64,000 bases of DNA from assembly GCF_028280385.1 (NCBI RefSeq), contig NZ_JANQLX010000003.1:496001-560000 (forward strand), written 5' to 3'. The notes below the pieces were generated by a model that was given only the letters and a program-made list of their open reading frames with translations, had not been told where the DNA came from and did not search any database. Made by a program: the position numbers and the translations under genes. Origin of the DNA: Allomuricauda sp. Lineage in GTDB: Bacteria > Bacteroidota > Bacteroidia > Flavobacteriales > Flavobacteriaceae. Shown here piece by piece: positions 42,740 through 51,786 of this stretch (its first letter is position 1; each line of letters opens with the position of its first letter).

Positions 42740-43174
42740 TTAGGATTCGTAAATATCGTATTCCGCGTTAATGGCCTTCATGAGTTCCGCATTGGCAAAA
42801 TCACTGTCGGACATTTGGGAAAGTTTTTCCAAATATTGGTCAAATTGGCCATTTTTGAAAATGGTAAGCATTTTGCCCCCTTTTTCGCACTTTGCAGCAT
42901 GCCAGACATGGGGTGGGGCGGTAATGGTGTCACCTGCTTGGGCAATGATGGTCTCGTCGTCAAATATAAACTCCACCTCACCCTCCAAAATATAGAACAC
43001 CTCGGTCATGATCTTGTGATGGTGCCTTCCCAGATAAAAACCGGGTTTTAGCGTGTCCTCCACAAAGCAGAGTTCCCCCTTGGTCTGGTTGGAGGCCAAT
43101 TTGATAAAACAATGGTCTTGGGAATAATTATAGTTCCTGCCTTCGCCGTTTCGGATGATTTCTTTGGTATTCAT
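42740..43174 (-). CDS. Cupin domain protein
   Basis: 144 residues with both cupin motifs: PGFYLGRHHHKIMTEVFYILEGEVEF (metal-binding His-His and Glu) and DTITAPPHVWHAAK. No other domain. Lies between an ABM-like protein and the GNAT gene on the same strand. Substrate not known. Confidence 0.85.
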   Translation of the reverse strand: MNTKEIIRNGEGRNYNYSQDHCFIKLASNQTKGELCFVEDTLKPGFYLGRHHHKIMTEVFYILEGEVEFIFDDETIIAQAGDTITAPPHVWHAAKCEKGGKMLTIFKNGQFDQYLEKLSQMSDSDFANAELMKAINAEYDIYES

Positions 43175-43189
43175 CTTGGATTTTTTGAT

Positions 43190-43477
43190 TTAATCGCGCA
43201 ATTGAAAAAGGATATCCATAAGTTCCATATTGGGAGCTTCCGTAATTTCATAAGCACCAGGTATGCTTTTGGCCAAATCTGATTCCCGGTACGACTGCAA
43301 TGACTCGGGCGAATCCCAGACATAGATCCCGCCGTATTCACCGGCTTTGCCCAAACGCACATAATATTTCTGCAACAGGCCCGGAATGGCCTTGAATTGG
43401 GGCTCCCGTTGCTTTGCCCTTTTTAGCAACTCTTCCTCGGGAAGATTGGATTTCAATTTAATAATCAACAAGACCAT
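43190..43477 (-). CDS. YdhR/ABM-like small ferredoxin-fold protein
   Basis: 95 residues from the ATG at 43477; the longer frame (to 43504) adds a basic tail ahead of the natural first strand (MVLLIIKLKSNL). Ferredoxin-like alpha-beta barrel with GLLQKYYVRLGKAGEYGGIY, DSPESLQSY and SIPGAYEI, as in YdhR-type putative mono-oxygenases. No cofactor-binding residues. Next gene is a cupin. Confidence 0.8.
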   Translation of the reverse strand: MVLLIIKLKSNLPEEELLKRAKQREPQFKAIPGLLQKYYVRLGKAGEYGGIYVWDSPESLQSYRESDLAKSIPGAYEITEAPNMELMDILFQLRD

Positions 43478-43541
43478 ACGTTTTGGTTTTTTGGGTTTGA
43501 ACAATATTTGTTCCTGAAATATATTGAAACATTGCGGGGCC

Positions 43542-43826
43542 TTAAGTTAGGTATAAAAAATACCCTATGGTCACCAACAGTACGATCATTATAAAAATCA
43601 GAAAAACAAGTTTTGTTTTCCTTTGTTCATGTTGGGCATTTTCCCGGATTGATTTTTTAAGCTTCTCCAATTCGGTTTTATCAACTTCTTTGAATGTTAA
43701 GTTTGATTTGTTCTCCTCATTGGTATAAATCGCTCCTCGGTTATTTTCTTTGAACTTGGCACGTTTAGATGGCCGCTGCTCACGGTTTTGCCTTATCCGA
43801 TTGTTCATGTCCTGGATGTTGCTCAT
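43542..43826 (-). CDS. Small membrane protein, C-terminal anchor
   Basis: 94 residues, not recognised. Charged N-terminal two thirds with likely helices (KTELEKLKKSIRENAQHEQR), then a single hydrophobic helix at about 71-92 (TKLVFLIFIMIVLLVTIGYF) and a three-residue tail; a tail-anchored layout. No signal peptide. Similar short anchored proteins are common in Flavobacteriia. Stands alone; 64 bp separate it from the ABM-like gene. Confidence 0.65.
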   Translation of the reverse strand: MSNIQDMNNRIRQNREQRPSKRAKFKENNRGAIYTNEENKSNLTFKEVDKTELEKLKKSIRENAQHEQRKTKLVFLIFIMIVLLVTIGYFLYLT

Positions 43827-44018
43827 CTAAATTCGATTTGATTTAAAAGGCAGGTTATGTAGATGCCCTTCGCATTGATTTGAGTTTTAATTATCTGCTT
43901 GCCGATACGGTAAGATCATTGATTGCTAAACGCATTGGTTTCTAACCGTAGCTTCAATGATCCAAATGTTTTCTATTTGATGGATGCTGTCTATTTTTTG
44001 TTCCAAATTTTGGTTCAT

Positions 44019-44825
44019 TTATTTTCCACTGAGTTGTTTTACAATTTCCCCGGTGGGCTGCACGGTAAGAAAATCTACCTTGGTCAGTCTTTTTAGTAGT
44101 TCGTCCAAATAGGTTGTGCTTACCGGTCCCCATCCCTCTTCATCCAGGCCATGAAGGTTTAAGATTAACCAACCTCCATCACTGGCCAAAAACGCATGGA
44201 TCTCTTGTTCCACATATTGGTCACAAAAATCAGGCCCATGTCCCCAGCAACCCAACCGTTGGGGGAGCTCCTTTATGGGGAACTGGTTTACTTTGGAATC
44301 TTTTAATACCAACCATCCCCCTGTCCTAACTGCTGACACCTTGGTCATGGCATAATCCTCCAATGTAGTGTTGGACGCATTATAAGCAAAATTGTAGACC
44401 GCTCCTTCGGCACTGTAGCCCGCGAGATGGGTTTCAAAATGGTCAAGGCATTTTCCAATGTTCTCCTTGGCTTTTTCAATAGGGACTTCCGTGAGGTTGA
44501 GATGCTCCCAGGTATGGGGCATAATTTCATGTCCACGTTCCTTGAGTTTGTTCCAATCATCGAAATCACCCAACAACTGCTGGGGAATCCATTTGGGTTC
44601 TGTGTTGAAACTTTTCAAATGCCCGGTGGCTATAACGTTCAGGCAAGCATTCAGCCCATAGTTTTCGTGTATTTCAGCAATTCGGTAAAACGATTTTTTA
44701 AAACCATCGTCAAAACTCAGGGACAAGGCATGGGTCTTGGTTGCATCTAGACTGATACCCATGGAACTTAAGCTAAGGGTGCCGGCGGCAGCTAGGGAAG
44801 TTTTGACAAAGTTTCTACGATCCAT
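44019..44825 (-). CDS. Polysaccharide deacetylase family protein, exported
   Basis: 268 residues with a Tat-type signal (MDRRNFVKTSLAAAGTLSL). NodB homology domain: ALSLSFDDGF (catalytic Asp-Asp), metal-binding HTWEHLNL, and LNLHGLDE near the end. Removes acyl groups from sugar chains or cell-wall polymers, or acts on other amides; substrate unknown. 7 bp after the stop of the alpha/beta hydrolase gene, so co-transcribed with it. Confidence 0.9.
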   Translation of the reverse strand: MDRRNFVKTSLAAAGTLSLSSMGISLDATKTHALSLSFDDGFKKSFYRIAEIHENYGLNACLNVIATGHLKSFNTEPKWIPQQLLGDFDDWNKLKERGHEIMPHTWEHLNLTEVPIEKAKENIGKCLDHFETHLAGYSAEGAVYNFAYNASNTTLEDYAMTKVSAVRTGGWLVLKDSKVNQFPIKELPQRLGCWGHGPDFCDQYVEQEIHAFLASDGGWLILNLHGLDEEGWGPVSTTYLDELLKRLTKVDFLTVQPTGEIVKQLSGK

Positions 44826-44832
44826 AGGTCAT

Positions 44833-45789
44833 TTATTTGAATTTCTGGTCGAGCCAATCCACCAGTTCATTGTCAAATTGCGCACTTTCCTCCAATTGGG
44901 GTGTATGGCCACTTTTTTCGAAATACACCAGTTTAAAATCTGGAATGTTCGCGTACGAAGTATTCCATAGCGTGTATGGAATCACGTAATCATATTTACC
45001 AAGCCCAACAAACATGGGCACTTTAATGGGTACAGGAGGATCAAACATATTATAATCCAGAAAAACCTTGGTGAAAAGGTGCTGGGTCACTTCTGAATGT
45101 ACGGTCATATCCTCCCAGAGCCAACCTGCGTCGTATTCCGGGTTGTACCAATATTGGGGCGACATGTTGTTATAACGAGCAGAGGCCTCTTCCTTTCCGG
45201 TAAGGCGGTCCAGTTCCTTGACCTTCCCCCAGTTTTCTTCCTGGATTCTTTTGCGTTCAGGGGAGGCCGTGGCCCAAAGTGCTGCTGCCTTTTCATTGTA
45301 GGTGGCATTGCCCCATTCGGCTGGGGAACCCACCACGATAAGCCCCGCAACCTGGTCACCAAACCTTTTTACGTATTCGGTGGCAATAGTACCATGGATG
45401 CTATGCCCTAGGATCAAGGGCTTTTCCAGACCAAGTGCCATACGAATCTGCTCCACATCCTCGGCAATGGATGCAATATTGACCTTACTTAGGTCCTCGG
45501 TGGCATAATCTTTTGCGAACCATTTCATATCCACAAAAAACATCTTGAGATGTTGCCGTAAATCTTTGGAAAAAGTCCGGGGGTAATAAATAGACGAGCC
45601 AATTACCAAACAAGGTTTCCCTTCACCTTCCGCCACGTAAGCAAGTTGGCTGCCATCTACATCTATGGTCCCTGATTTCCCATGCGAATTCTTGATTTGG
45701 GACGGCGCATGGAAGCAAATGCCCAAAAATAGTATGGTACAAAAGGTTTTTATTTTGGATTGTAGCATGGTGTTGAGGGTGTTTTCCAA
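44833..45789 (-). CDS. Alpha/beta hydrolase, exported
   Basis: 318 residues. N-terminal hydrophobic stretch (about 10-28, IKTFCTILFLGICFHAPSQ) is a signal peptide; the alternative start MLQSKIK inside it would fit too. Nucleophile elbow LILGHSIHGTIATEY (Gly-His-Ser-Ile-His-Gly), acid in GLGKYDYVIP and His in EKSGHTPQLE. Acts in the periplasm, perhaps with the deacetylase encoded downstream. Substrate unknown. Confidence 0.88.
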   Translation of the reverse strand: MENTLNTMLQSKIKTFCTILFLGICFHAPSQIKNSHGKSGTIDVDGSQLAYVAEGEGKPCLVIGSSIYYPRTFSKDLRQHLKMFFVDMKWFAKDYATEDLSKVNIASIAEDVEQIRMALGLEKPLILGHSIHGTIATEYVKRFGDQVAGLIVVGSPAEWGNATYNEKAAALWATASPERKRIQEENWGKVKELDRLTGKEEASARYNNMSPQYWYNPEYDAGWLWEDMTVHSEVTQHLFTKVFLDYNMFDPPVPIKVPMFVGLGKYDYVIPYTLWNTSYANIPDFKLVYFEKSGHTPQLEESAQFDNELVDWLDQKFK

Positions 45790-45835
45790 TTAGACTGGCA
45801 ACTAACTGAAATAAGAACATATTTGTTAGACATTT

Positions 45836-46468
45836 CTATTCCAGAATTTGGCCCATTAGTTTCAGGTCGATTTTTTCTGTATTTAATTTTGAATATCTAT
45901 ACGATTTAACCCTGGATTCCTTAAGCAGCAAAATCAGAACTTTGTTGTTATTTGAATAGATAATTCTATTGTCCAATATTCGGTAATCTGTTCCAAATTT
46001 CAATTCCAGTTCTTTTTTTGAAATTCCTATTAGATTGGCTTTATCTAGGTCTGGATCTTTGTTGAAAATTCTCATTTCAATTAGGATTTCAGTTTCGTCC
46101 TTGTAATTGTGTTTATTTGGGCCATATTTGAAAACAATGATTTTGTTCACGCCATTTGGTCCAATGTTTTCTGTTATGAAGTTGTAAGCGTAAAAGATTG
46201 AGTCTTTGAATTTTGGCTTCATATAATAATTTAATCCATTGGTCACGCTTGTTGTGACTCTGCCATTTTTCTTTGACTTAAACTTTTGTAAATCAATTGG
46301 GTCTTCAAGAAAAGAAGTCAATTTTGGATGGACAAGATTAGCCTTGTTGGTCTCCACTTCCAATCCGGTGGAGTCAACTGACATTTGCACATTTTCGATT
46401 TCTTTATCAGTAACATTTTTGCAACTCAAAAAGGCAAGAAATAAAATCATTGGAATTCGGAATTTCAT
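45836..46468 (-). CDS. Hypothetical lipoprotein
   Basis: 210 residues; signal peptide with lipobox FLSC (Cys16 lipidated). The rest has a mixed alpha/beta pattern without a known domain. Base composition is more AT-rich than the genes to its left, like the following cassette-type genes. The stretch upstream (46469-46513) ends in ATTCCAGCCATTG, loosely like the array repeat, but I do not count it as a unit. Confidence 0.7.
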   Translation of the reverse strand: MKFRIPMILFLAFLSCKNVTDKEIENVQMSVDSTGLEVETNKANLVHPKLTSFLEDPIDLQKFKSKKNGRVTTSVTNGLNYYMKPKFKDSIFYAYNFITENIGPNGVNKIIVFKYGPNKHNYKDETEILIEMRIFNKDPDLDKANLIGISKKELELKFGTDYRILDNRIIYSNNNKVLILLLKESRVKSYRYSKLNTEKIDLKLMGQILE

Positions 46469-46513
46469 TTATGGTCAAATATTTATTGCATTCCAGCCAT
46501 TGTTTATCAGTTT

Positions 46514-46885
46514 CTATTCTTGTTTGGTTTTACCAACACATCCACTATAAAAAGGATGAAATTCAAATAATTCCACCTTAAAAGTACCGGCTACCACGGA
46601 GGAATCCTGTTTTGTGATCCTTTCGGCCATTGAGGCATCTTCGACCTTTAGAATCATAAAGCCCAAATCGGAATATCTGCCACCCACCAAAATTTTTCCT
46701 TCTTTTCTCAATTTTTGAAGGTGTTGGGAATGTGCCTTAAAATAAGCCTGTTCCGCGGTGGATATATTTTCATTCCATGTTGGGCCCTTGGAGTAGATCA
46801 TGGCAAATAGCTTTTCGCTTTCTTGTGAATATCCCATGTTGGAAAAAGCCAGCACCATTAGAAATGAAGCTATTAATGTTCTCAT
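46514..46885 (-). CDS. Secreted YCII-related domain protein
   Basis: 123 residues from the ATG at 46885 (the frame is open to 47002, but signal peptide and family sequence begin at this internal Met: MRTLIASFLMVLAFSNMGYS). YCII-like ferredoxin fold: FAMIYSKGPTWN, HLQKLRKEGKILVGGRYSD, GFMILKVEDASMAERI and FHPFYSG. Exported; function of secreted YCII proteins is unknown. Confidence 0.82.
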   Translation of the reverse strand: MRTLIASFLMVLAFSNMGYSQESEKLFAMIYSKGPTWNENISTAEQAYFKAHSQHLQKLRKEGKILVGGRYSDLGFMILKVEDASMAERITKQDSSVVAGTFKVELFEFHPFYSGCVGKTKQE

Positions 46886-46989
46886 GTTCAGTAATTTGTT
46901 TATGAAGTTACGGATATTGAACGTAACGGTAAATGGTAACCATTCCGTCCACAAGGTATGGATACGTTGGCCATTGGCGGCTATGCGCC

Positions 46990-47454
46990 TTATTTTGACC
47001 ATCTTATTTTTATGGCAGAAATATGGTCCGATTCCAATCTATGGGCAGCCATCTTTTCAAATCCATTTTTAAGATAAAAATTCAAAGGGGAATTATAAGG
47101 CGCTCCATTGTTCTTTTTGTCCCTATCATGGTCAATGACCCAACCGTTCAATTCATTTTCCTTTTGTTTGGCACGCTCCAGGATTTTGGTACCGATTCCT
47201 TTTCCTTGCATTTTGGAATCCAAAATTAATGCGAACCATTTTTCGTTATCCCGATCAAAGTCAAAATACCAGCCTTTGATTTTTTTATCCGGGTCGATTA
47301 GCAGTAGGTGGGATACGTTGGTAAGGGTATCTAGGTATTTATCAAAGGCTTCGATGGAACTATACCCCAGTTTTTCTGGATATTCATTGTTCCACAAGTC
47401 CAAAACCTGCATTTTTTCAGAGACTGATAAGGACGAACGTGTTATGAATTCCAT
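46990..47454 (-). CDS. GNAT acetyltransferase
   Basis: 154 residues with an acetyl-CoA-binding site KWFALILDSKMQGKGIGTKILERAK and the C-terminal block SPLNFYLKNGFEKMAAHRL that is usual for amino- acyl and small-molecule acetyltransferases of the GNAT superfamily. Cytosolic; substrate unknown. Flanked upstream (47467-47540) by the array repeat. Confidence 0.88.
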   Translation of the reverse strand: MEFITRSSLSVSEKMQVLDLWNNEYPEKLGYSSIEAFDKYLDTLTNVSHLLLIDPDKKIKGWYFDFDRDNEKWFALILDSKMQGKGIGTKILERAKQKENELNGWVIDHDRDKKNNGAPYNSPLNFYLKNGFEKMAAHRLESDHISAIKIRWSK

Positions 47455-47466
47455 TTTTTGGTGTTT

Positions 47467-47540
47467 ACCGTGGCTCTCTGGGCTGTGCTTCGCTTCCTTA
47501 ATTCATTGATGGAAATGAAATTATGACTGTTGTCGTGAGC
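47467..47540 (-). repeat. Cassette-type intergenic repeat, unit 1 (diverged)
   Basis: Left block ACCGTGGCTCTCTGGGC and right block TATGACTGTTGTCGTGAGC correspond to the array pattern AACGGTCTCGG ... CCATTGTTGTG in diverged form. Lies between the start of the GNAT gene and the stop of the S41 gene. Confidence 0.5.
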
Positions 47541-47554
47541 TGACCTCCAAAGTC

Positions 47555-48547
47555 TTACTTTTTGTCTGCAATCATTGCAATTAACAGTTTTTGTGCAACC
47601 TCCATGGCATATTCCGTGGATGAATAAATTGTGGGACTAACACCTGTTCCCTCCCAGTTTTTGTTTGTTTTGGCACTTAGGACTCTTTGATGGGGCACCA
47701 AGATTAAATATTTCTCAGAAGGATACATCTCTTTGTAAGAGTGGGCACCGCCTCGAGTGGTTTCGCCAATTAAAGTTGCTCTTTCATGGTGTTTCATTAT
47801 GTAACAAAAAGCTTCACTTCCAGAGAAAGTTGCCTTGCTCATCAACACTGTTATGGGTATTTCATTGAATTGGTGTCCTTCTACGTAAGGAAGTGTCCAG
47901 TTTCTTTCGAATACAACCCCCTCCCTATTTTCCCAATCGAAAATATGCGTGTTATAAGGAAGGAAGTAACTAAGTAAGAGTGCGACTGCCTCGGAACGAC
48001 CTCCTCCACGACTTCTCAAATCCAAAATAAGGCCATCAACATTTTTAAGGAACTCAGAGCCTGCTCTAATCATTGGACCAAATAACTCTGGAGAGGTAAA
48101 TTTGGTAATTTTAATATAGCCTATATTGTTTTCTAATATTTTTAATTCTGGAATGCCAAAATTTTCGGCTTTCCTATGCTCATATTCAGTTTTCAGGTCC
48201 GAATCCTTACTAATGGTATTGGTTTCAAAAGGTTGATGGTCTTCGGGATTTCGATAAATGAATATGATATGTTTGTCATCAATGATATTTCTGATTGCAG
48301 TCTGAAGGGTACGGCGAAAGATTTTCGGGTCTTTTATCGTATCAAAAGCTCCTTTGGCGTTTAATACGGATAATGACTTTTGCAAATCGTGGCCTTTATC
48401 TGGGAAAACATAGTTTTCTTTGAAAAAGACACCGATGTTTCGAATGATGGTATCCTTCTCAATTTTGGTCAAACTAATTTCCAAATTTTGGGAATAGGTA
48501 TTGGAGTACAGCAGCCAACAGAATAAGAAAATGAATCTAAATCGCAT
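47555..48547 (-). CDS. S41 family peptidase, exported
   Basis: 330 residues with signal peptide (about 1-19, FIFLFCWLLYSNTYS). S41 tail-specific-protease core: NNIGYIKITKF, LDLRSRGGGRSEAVALLL and SKATFSGSEAFCYIM, whose serine fits the nucleophile, followed by GETTRGGAHS. No PDZ domain, so it belongs to the short group that acts on small substrates or is inactive. Located in the cassette-type array. Confidence 0.88.
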   Translation of the reverse strand: MRFRFIFLFCWLLYSNTYSQNLEISLTKIEKDTIIRNIGVFFKENYVFPDKGHDLQKSLSVLNAKGAFDTIKDPKIFRRTLQTAIRNIIDDKHIIFIYRNPEDHQPFETNTISKDSDLKTEYEHRKAENFGIPELKILENNIGYIKITKFTSPELFGPMIRAGSEFLKNVDGLILDLRSRGGGRSEAVALLLSYFLPYNTHIFDWENREGVVFERNWTLPYVEGHQFNEIPITVLMSKATFSGSEAFCYIMKHHERATLIGETTRGGAHSYKEMYPSEKYLILVPHQRVLSAKTNKNWEGTGVSPTIYSSTEYAMEVAQKLLIAMIADKK

Positions 48548-48598
48548 TACTTCCCATAATTTTAATATAAATGTGCTTTTAAGTTTTTCCTAGCTTGA

Positions 48599-48674
48599 GC
48601 GCAATGGTCTCGGCTATTCCTCACTTCCCGCAATTACAAACTGGGGTGGAATTTTCACCAATATTGTTGTGTCG
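48599..48674 (-). repeat. Cassette-type intergenic repeat, unit 2
   Basis: Left block GAGCGCAATGGTCTCGGCTA and right block ACCAATATTGTTGTGTCG, both close to the array consensus. Confidence 0.65.
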
Positions 48675-48688
48675 TTTTTTATTCTTTT

Positions 48689-49159
48689 TTACCAACTTAA
48701 ACAGAAACTATTTTTGCCATTTTCCCTGTTGATCTCCATCCAACCCGCCTCGGCCCCATAGGTCCAATGTGCCGTAAATTCCAGTTTTATAGGGTCGGCA
48801 GTTTTAGTAATGGATAGGTTGCTGATTTCCCATATTTGTTCCGATTCGTAGCCCTTGGTATTTCTCGTATCCGTGTCCAGGGTCCATTTTATAATTCCAT
48901 TTTCTTTTAACGTCAGCGTGGGGGACAAGGAGTCATTTCTGTTGTCCAATATCAAAACTGCGTTGTTGTTCAATTTGAACGACCTTGAGTTTTCCGATAT
49001 TTTATTTTGGTCAATCAATACCGCAGTAAATGGTCCATCATTCATTCCGCAACCACTTAAATGGGAATTTGCCATGTGGTTTAAACCTAAATAAACGATG
49101 ACAACGATTCCGACAATCAAGAGCGCCAAAATCAGCAATTTTTTGGTGGATTTAGTCAT
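48689..49159 (-). CDS. Hypothetical single-pass membrane protein
   Basis: 156 residues; one membrane helix near the N-terminus (about 8-26) followed by a beta-rich domain (KLNNNAVLILDNR, LTLKENGIIKWTL, LEFTAHWTYG) that faces the periplasm. Not a lipoprotein: the helix is not followed by a lipobox. Unrecognised. The next gene (DUF2200) is only 15 bp upstream with no repeat between, so the two could belong to one cassette. Confidence 0.65.
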   Translation of the reverse strand: MTKSTKKLLILALLIVGIVVIVYLGLNHMANSHLSGCGMNDGPFTAVLIDQNKISENSRSFKLNNNAVLILDNRNDSLSPTLTLKENGIIKWTLDTDTRNTKGYESEQIWEISNLSITKTADPIKLEFTAHWTYGAEAGWMEINRENGKNSFCLSW

Positions 49160-49174
49160 TTTATAAATGCACGC

Positions 49175-49555
49175 TTACTTTTTTTCCTCCCTCAAAATTT
49201 TTTCCATTTTACGTCCCTTTGCCAATTCATCTATCAACTTTTCCATGCGTCTGCAATCGCGGTACAGGGCAAATTCCTCAGGGATTTCTTCAATGCGGTA
49301 TCCACATACCACTCCTTTGATCAAGTGCGCATTTGGATGGATCTGGGCTCCTTCAAAAAAATCCCCGAAAGTTCCGTTGCCGGCAATAAAGGATTCCAAT
49401 TTCTGCTGATCATAAGCTGTTAACCATAAAATGACCTGATCAAGTTCTTCTTTGGTTCTCCCGTGCTTTTCTATTCTATTCAGGTAATGCGGATAAATAG
49501 ATCCGAAGTTCATTTTCGCGATCTTTTCATTTTTTTCTGTTGTTACTTCGGGCAT
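49175..49555 (-). CDS. DUF2200 family protein
   Basis: 126 residues from the ATG at 49555 (MPEVTTEKNEKIAKM), preferred over a frame open to 49582. Family blocks: KMNFGSIYPHYLNRIEKHGR, VILWLTAYDQQ, GNGTFGDFFEGAQIHPN and the ending VCGYRIEEIPEE. Small cytosolic protein of unknown function, related to TfoX-type fold proteins only loosely. Inside the repeat array. Confidence 0.85.
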   Translation of the reverse strand: MPEVTTEKNEKIAKMNFGSIYPHYLNRIEKHGRTKEELDQVILWLTAYDQQKLESFIAGNGTFGDFFEGAQIHPNAHLIKGVVCGYRIEEIPEEFALYRDCRRMEKLIDELAKGRKMEKILREEKK

Positions 49556-49574
49556 GATAAGGAATGAATTAAGT

Positions 49575-49620
49575 GTGCACAATCTCGGCCATGCTTCTGC
49601 CGAAATCCAGCCGTTGTTGA
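49575..49620 (-). repeat. Cassette-type intergenic repeat, unit 3 (short)
   Basis: Blocks GTGCACAATCTCGGCCATG and CAGCCGTTGTTGA, shorter than the others but with the same two cores. Confidence 0.5.
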
Positions 49621-49655
49621 CTTCTAGGCTTCAAGTTAACGAATTGTAGCATAAA

Positions 49656-50165
49656 CTATATCCCTTGTTGTGCATAGTTTTTTATTCCTTGAAGGAGGAA
49701 AATCAAGAAGATTGCAGGTAGAAATAATATCACGTCCAATCTGGTTAACTTCCTTTCATCAAGCATGTCCCTTTTATTCCTGGCAAGAGCTACAAATTCT
49801 TTTTTCTGAAATTTTAAACTAAACCATCTTAAAATTTGAAATGCAACTAGGAAAATCCAAAAGTTTCTCAGTCCATGAACTGCTGGCCAGTCCATTTTGT
49901 TAAGTCCATGCCTATAATAGAGGATTACTTGGATTAAAGCGAGTCCGGCCCAGATAAACCAGATATTTAGATTTCTTAGAGCTCTGTAGTTAAAGAAGAG
50001 GGTGAAAAAATAAAGTCCAAAAGAATAAAATACGATTTGTTTCCTAGTATCAAATTCGACCGGTTTAATGGTAAAGAAGTATATTGAGAAAAGCAGACAG
50101 ATTCCAACCGACACAAAATTCAAAGGATCAATTCTGTATCTCTTAAATAGTTTTTTTTCTGTCAT
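49656..50165 (-). CDS. Hypothetical membrane protein
   Basis: 169 residues with four or five predicted membrane helices (about 16-32, 42-60, 66-82, 95-113, 145-163) and a short basic loop. No family recognised. AT-rich like its neighbours; flanked by array repeats on both sides. Confidence 0.65.
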   Translation of the reverse strand: MTEKKLFKRYRIDPLNFVSVGICLLFSIYFFTIKPVEFDTRKQIVFYSFGLYFFTLFFNYRALRNLNIWFIWAGLALIQVILYYRHGLNKMDWPAVHGLRNFWIFLVAFQILRWFSLKFQKKEFVALARNKRDMLDERKLTRLDVILFLPAIFLIFLLQGIKNYAQQGI

Positions 50166-50182
50166 TTGCGCAATTATACAAA

Positions 50183-50258
50183 AAGGTCTTAGTCAATAGC
50201 AGTTTCACCTATCCTTTGGCAGACAGGTGGGTTCCTATTTACAGATAACCATTGCTGT
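50183..50258 (-). repeat. Cassette-type intergenic repeat, unit 4
   Basis: Blocks AAAGGTCTTAGTCAATAG and AACCATTGCTGTCC, matching both array cores. Confidence 0.5.
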
Positions 50259-50264
50259 CCCCGG

Positions 50265-51152
50265 TTATTTGTTTTTTCTATATAGTTTTTTCAAATCTGG
50301 TTCAAGACTCGAATATTTAAAATACGCTGGCTTGGTCATGATAGAGTTCCGGTAAATTTGCAACGCTTCTTTTTTCCCATTGACAGTTGATTCAGCGTTC
50401 ATATGTGCCAAAATGATTTCATATAGAAGTCCAAGGTGCCTTTCATTGAACATTTCAATTTTTTTGTGTCCGATCCATTCAAAATCTTCATATTGAAAAT
50501 CTGTGTAGTAATAGTATTCCTTACCATTAAATTTTGGCATTCTCGAAGCAAAATCCATTAACTTTTTATAATTCTTCATCATTTGGAGAACTCTAAATCT
50601 AGTTCCAAGGGCATCCATTAGATTTAGAAAAACAATAGCTTTTTCTGTGTCAGATTTTAATCCATAGTTATCCAGTTCAATATTGTGTTCACTGAGGTCG
50701 GTTGAATTAAAAATCATGGCTACCGCTCCATATAGCCTGTGATAATAATTGTCCAATAGCCATCTTTCGTCAATCTTCTTCTTTACGGTCTCCCTGGCAA
50801 TTTCAATGCTGGCTCTAGGTTCATTTTCATCGTCGGTTAAATTGTAATGTATTTCTCGAATTACATACCATAGTACCAAATCATCATAATTTGGTCTGCT
50901 CAAATATTTTTTGTCCAAAATCTCAATACTTTGTTTAGACTGAATTTGAAGTACATTCACTATAGTATTTAATTTCTCGGTTCTATAGCGCTCCAAGTCT
51001 TCAATGGCCGATTTTTCGGTTAACATTACATTCTTGGAATAGTATTCACCGATTTCAACCAGTTTGTTTAAGTCAGAATCATTTATTTCAATTTGGGAAT
51101 AGGTATATATTGATGTGAACAGTACTAAAATCAAACAATATGTTTTTTTCAT
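50265..51152 (-). CDS. Hypothetical secreted protein
   Basis: 295 residues with a signal peptide (MKKTYCLILVLFTSIYTYS). The mature part is helix-rich and charged (LNKLVEIGEYYSKNV, DNYYHRLYGAVAMIF) with no known domain. Unrecognised. Flanked by array repeats. Confidence 0.65.
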   Translation of the reverse strand: MKKTYCLILVLFTSIYTYSQIEINDSDLNKLVEIGEYYSKNVMLTEKSAIEDLERYRTEKLNTIVNVLQIQSKQSIEILDKKYLSRPNYDDLVLWYVIREIHYNLTDDENEPRASIEIARETVKKKIDERWLLDNYYHRLYGAVAMIFNSTDLSEHNIELDNYGLKSDTEKAIVFLNLMDALGTRFRVLQMMKNYKKLMDFASRMPKFNGKEYYYYTDFQYEDFEWIGHKKIEMFNERHLGLLYEIILAHMNAESTVNGKKEALQIYRNSIMTKPAYFKYSSLEPDLKKLYRKNK

Positions 51153-51176
51153 AAATGGGGGTTTCTTTTAATTATG

Positions 51177-51236
51177 GCTAACGGTTTTGGGCATGACTTA
51201 GTAGCGTAGCCAGGTGTTATTGCCATTGTTGTGTGC
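51177..51236 (-). repeat. Cassette-type intergenic repeat, unit 5
   Basis: Blocks GGCTAACGGTTTTGGGCA and GCCATTGTTGTGTGC, close to the array consensus at both ends. Confidence 0.7.
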
Positions 51237-51246
51237 TCATGCTTTT

Positions 51247-51762
51247 TTATCTTATCGTACTTCTAATTCCTGGATAAATTTCCCCGTCAAGAATCGTACT
51301 CTCTTCTTCAGGATGAAAATAATATATCTGCTTTTTATTTGAATCCCTATACGCATAGCAATTATCAAAAAGAATTATTCCGTTCCGGTTTTCATTCCAG
51401 TAGTCAGTTTTCGGAAACCAGTCAGGAATTATGTTTTTCACTAGTCCAATCTGTTTTTGAAAAACTGCATTATATTTTTCCTCAATCTCATTTTCAGATT
51501 TAAAAAGGTTATCGTACAACTCATCATTTTCATAGTCAAAAACTCCAAAGACGCATTTTGTGCTCAAATAGGATACATTTTTAATATTGGAGGCATCTGA
51601 TTTTATTAGTTCCACAGGAAACCAACCTGTCAATCTCGGGTTTTCAATTTTACTGAATTCCCTATAATCCTTATATTCTTGTAGATAATCTCCACCGTTA
51701 CAAGAAGTAAGAAAGAGTATCCCTAAAAAGAATAAAGTCAGATAGGTATTAATAAATTTCAT
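51247..51762 (-). CDS. Hypothetical lipoprotein
   Basis: 171 residues; lipobox FLTSC (Cys21 lipidated). Mature part contains TGWFPVELIKSDASNIKN, YLSTKCVFGVFDYE and a C-terminal YYFHPEEES block, a layout I associate with small YbbD-like lipoproteins of Bacteroidota, but I cannot assign a family. AT-rich. Confidence 0.65.
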   Translation of the reverse strand: MKFINTYLTLFFLGILFLTSCNGGDYLQEYKDYREFSKIENPRLTGWFPVELIKSDASNIKNVSYLSTKCVFGVFDYENDELYDNLFKSENEIEEKYNAVFQKQIGLVKNIIPDWFPKTDYWNENRNGIILFDNCYAYRDSNKKQIYYFHPEEESTILDGEIYPGIRSTIR

Positions 51763-51786
51763 TCAGTTCGATTTTTCAGCATGATA

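Noticed and set aside
46886..46989. Further unit of the intergenic repeat
   Set aside because: It contains AACGGT and CCATTGG but the TTGTTGTG block is missing and a separate small palindrome (AATGGTAACCATT) dominates; too weak to count.
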